35,534 nt of DNA from Candidatus Segetimicrobium genomatis (GTDB lineage Bacteria; Sysuimicrobiota; Sysuimicrobiia; Sysuimicrobiales; Kaftiobacteriaceae), in NCBI GenBank assembly GCA_005882295.1, contig VBAI01000010.1, positions 1-35,534 on the forward strand, given 5' to 3'. The notes under the pieces are model-generated. The model was not told the origin of the DNA and did no database searches. It saw nothing but the letters and a program-made list of their open reading frames with translations. Shown here piece by piece: positions 33,384 to 35,534 of this stretch. Both the position numbers and the translations under genes were made by a program. How positions within the stretch are numbered: position 1 is the first letter of the stretch; every line of letters starts with the position of its first letter.

Positions 33384-35168
33384 TTAATGCTTCCCCGCGG
33401 GGAAGAAGGCGAAGTACATGTCCTCATCAACGGCGCCGTCTCGGCCTCGGGTATCCCCCCAGACGATCCCCGCGCCGAAGCTGTTTGCGTCGATGCCCAT
33501 ATAATCGCCGAGGAATCCCGCTTGCAGCGGGTTGTTTGCGACGACCAGATTGGGCATTGAGGCTGTCGTGATGCGGTGGTACGCGAACGTTGCACCCTGG
33601 TCGCGAGTGACGGCCAGGGTAATGTCGTTGCAGCCCGTGAACTCGCAGTCGCCATAGTGCCGGTCGTAGTAGGCGACGTACAGCGTTCCGTCGGGTCCCA
33701 TCGCGTTCCACGGTTGCCACTGGGCGCTCGGACCAAACTGGATGGCTGGCGTCACGTCGATTGGACTCCCCCACGTCGTCCCTCCGTTCGTCGAAACGGC
33801 AAGGAAGACGTCGTTGTTGCATGGAGGGACAGAAGTCGCAGTGCTGCCCGTGTTGCAGGGAGGCCCGCCGTTCCGGAAGTCGGCCCAGGTCACGAACAAC
33901 CGCGAAGGATTGGTGGGATCGACCCGGCCGGTGATGGAGGTGATTTCCGGCACGCGATAGCCGTTGGGCGGCAAGCAACGCCTCCCCCCGGGGCAACCCG
34001 TGACTGGGTTCGACCCGGTTTGCCGCGGATGCGTCCCGATGAGATCCGCGACCTTGACAGGCGACGTCCAGTTGGCCACGGTCAGACAGTCGGCTGAGCC
34101 CGGGCATTTCACCATCACAATCTGGTTGATCCCGACTCCTGGCGTGTTCGTATTTCCAAAGAACACGTACAGCGTTCCATCGGGCCCCACCTCTGGCCAG
34201 GATCCCTGGTTATCGTTACAGGGGCCAGCGACGGGGGACGTGCAGATGGCGAGGTTCGAGCCATCTATCTCAACGCCAGGCGACCAGGTGGCTCCACCGT
34301 CGGTAGATTGCGAGAAGTAGATCGGGCTATGCCCGCCGCTGAAACGGGTCCAGGTCACGTAGACATTGTTCTTCTTCGGGCTCCCCGGGTTGCGGTCTGC
34401 GTTGATAAATTCCTTGTCGTTGGCGACCGTCGGGTCGGTGTCAGTGGCGACGACTCCAAGCGGGAGCGTCCTGTACGTTTGAAACGTGATGTTTGCTGGA
34501 GAATGGAAGAACGATCCGCCAAATTCCTTGTTGGATTTGGCCACAACGATCGCATTCGCGGCTGCGACGGCGTCGAAGATAATGCACGTGAAGTACGCGT
34601 TCCCGTCAGCATCAAAGGTGATGGCGGGATCGCTGCCCGCGTCAGCAACGTGCCCGTCAAGCAGCATAAACTGCCAGAACGGCGGGGTCATATCCCCCCA
34701 CGTCCGGCCCCGATCAAACGAGAAGTCGATGCCGCAGTGGTTGAATCCAAGGCGGCTGTCGTTCTGACCCGCGACAATATTATCAGGATCCGTGGGGTTG
34801 AAGACGATGAACTCCTCGGCCTGCCGGCGCAAGGAGCAGTCCTGGCTCGCCTTGACGTTCTTGAACTCGCCGGGGAAGGAACTGCTGCACCCGACCGTTC
34901 GCTTGGGTCCAGACGGACCTGCCCTACCAGGCTGGACGCTCAGCCTGTCCGTCATTTCGCGATATGTGGTGACAACACCACCGGACACTCCCGGCTGTTT
35001 GAGCGAGCCCTCGGCAAGGCCGAGTTCCACCTGCGCTTCATGTTCCAGGATCTGGTTCGGCGTTGGAAGTTGTTGCTGCGATGACACCTGCTGCATGCTG
35101 CTGAACGACAGCAGTGCCCCGAAGGCAAGCGCCATCAAGATCGATGTGCTGACCCGCAATCGCCGCAA
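33384..35168 (-). CDS. Secreted BNR/sialidase-like beta-propeller protein
   Basis: 594 residues. A signal peptide (MRRLRVSTSILMALAFGALL) is followed by a six-bladed-propeller type sequence with Asp-box/BNR motifs: FSFDRGRTW (about 150), STDGGATW (about 292), STNGGTTW (about 466) and a weaker TRDQGATF (about 541). Other repeated elements are DPAITFDADGNAYF, WPEVGPDGTLYVFF and WNAMGPDGTLYVAYYD. Several Cys pairs suggest disulfides outside the cell. A sialidase catalytic Arg triad and Glu/Tyr pair are not evident to me, so glycosidase activity is unproven. A TTG start at 35168 with GGGGGGAG 4 nt before it is used. No neighbour hints at a substrate. Confidence 0.85.
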   Translation of the reverse strand: MRRLRVSTSILMALAFGALLSFSSMQQVSSQQQLPTPNQILEHEAQVELGLAEGSLKQPGVSGGVVTTYREMTDRLSVQPGRAGPSGPKRTVGCSSSFPGEFKNVKASQDCSLRRQAEEFIVFNPTDPDNIVAGQNDSRLGFNHCGIDFSFDRGRTWGDMTPPFWQFMLLDGHVADAGSDPAITFDADGNAYFTCIIFDAVAAANAIVVAKSNKEFGGSFFHSPANITFQTYRTLPLGVVATDTDPTVANDKEFINADRNPGSPKKNNVYVTWTRFSGGHSPIYFSQSTDGGATWSPGVEIDGSNLAICTSPVAGPCNDNQGSWPEVGPDGTLYVFFGNTNTPGVGINQIVMVKCPGSADCLTVANWTSPVKVADLIGTHPRQTGSNPVTGCPGGRRCLPPNGYRVPEITSITGRVDPTNPSRLFVTWADFRNGGPPCNTGSTATSVPPCNNDVFLAVSTNGGTTWGSPIDVTPAIQFGPSAQWQPWNAMGPDGTLYVAYYDRHYGDCEFTGCNDITLAVTRDQGATFAYHRITTASMPNLVVANNPLQAGFLGDYMGIDANSFGAGIVWGDTRGRDGAVDEDMYFAFFPAGKH

Positions 35169-35372
35169 AGTGCTCCCCCCTTTGCACCAGCAGATTTACC
35201 TGTCATCTAGCCCGAGCCGTTCTCACCCCTTCCCTACACAACGATACGAATAGTTCACCATGGAAATAGAGGCTCCCAAGACATCATGCGCAAAAACATT
35301 CTCAGGGGGTGCCCATTTGTTCGACCGTGACCAGCAGGATTCCTACCGCCGGGGCGGGGCTGGCTCATCAAC

Positions 35373-35405
35373 AACGAGAGACCGGCCGGCGGCCGGTCTC
35401 TCGTT
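35373..35405. terminator. Terminator of the right-edge gene
   Basis: AACGAGAGACCGGCC and GGCCGGTCTCTCGTT form a perfect 15-bp stem around GGC. It lies about 43 nt after the stop of the cut minus-strand gene at the window edge, and is symmetric enough to work both ways. The remaining space to 35169 shows no gene. Confidence 0.85.
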
Positions 35406-35447
35406 CAAACAAACTGTCAACGCGGTCTCTACACCCCTTGTGGGCTT

Positions 35448-35534
35448 CTACTGTCCGATGGTCTTGAGCGCTTCACCAAGCATATCGGCGACCTTCGACG
35501 CTCCCGCTTTGACCTGAGCGAGATCCGTCAGCTT
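35448..35534 (-). CDS. Hypothetical protein, C-terminal 28 residues only
   Basis: A minus-strand frame enters from the right edge and ends at TAG (35448-35450). The visible end reads KLTDLAQVKAGASKVADMLG then EALKTIGQ, an amphipathic helix. The strong terminator after it supports a real gene end. Too little is seen for a function. Confidence 0.55.
   Translation of the reverse strand, partial: KLTDLAQVKAGASKVADMLGEALKTIGQ

Overview
The window is a GC-rich chromosomal segment from a bacterium with Gram-positive-type (Bacillati/Terrabacteria) regulation. Two T-box leaders, a ykkC-class riboswitch, a CIRCE element and a CsoR copper operator all point that way. The phylum cannot be fixed from sequence alone; a high-GC deep lineage (for example a Sysuimicrobiota- or Armatimonadota-like candidate phylum) would fit, but this is inference. 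Most genes lie on the minus strand.

Layout, left to right. 1-2068: two tandem related proteins, the second with C-terminal HEAT repeats, the first cut by the window edge. 2126-5106: valS behind a T-box with a Val (GTC) specifier. 5173-6900: a PilB/GspE type IV pilus ATPase. 7012-12813: the protein quality-control block tig-clpP-clpX-lon, transcribed right to left. 12860-13189: tRNA-Leu(TAG) and tRNA-Lys(CTT), separated by inverted short-repeat arrays. 13238-15480: HAD phosphatase, peroxiredoxin-like protein, xpt-type phosphoribosyltransferase and a four-helix membrane protein. 15539-18766: tRNA-Arg(TCG), a small basic ORF, and csoR-copA-copZ with a CsoR operator. 18814-20128: a secreted OB-fold-like protein, frameshifted in its signal peptide behind a structured leader, divergent from a secreted trypsin-like protease. 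20319-22148: CIRCE-controlled groEL without an adjacent groES. 22216-32745: one large branched-chain amino-acid operon. 32818-35534: a PrcB-domain secreted protein, a secreted BNR/sialidase-like propeller and a cut gene.

The branched-chain operon runs ilvB-ilvN-ilvC-leuA-leuC-leuD-(50 aa ORF)-leuB-ilvD-DUF1059. It encodes acetolactate synthase, ketol-acid reductoisomerase, dihydroxyacid dehydratase and the whole leucine branch; the aminotransferase and the 2-ketobutyrate source lie elsewhere. Its roughly 490-nt leader carries two regulatory RNAs in series after a near-consensus promoter: a ykkC-class aptamer (by context a ppGpp sensor) whose P1 3' strand is also the 5' arm of a terminator, then a T-box whose specifier reads ATC (Ile). 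This starvation/charging double switch is the most interesting system here.

A second theme is the spread of short repeats into genes and leaders. A repeat block is read in frame inside valS. leuA and leuB both end in repeat-derived tails whose stop codons come from the repeat. A MITE-like element sits between ilvN and ilvC. Inverted pairs of 7-9 bp arrays bracket several intergenic segments, and one such array lies inside the ilv T-box leader.
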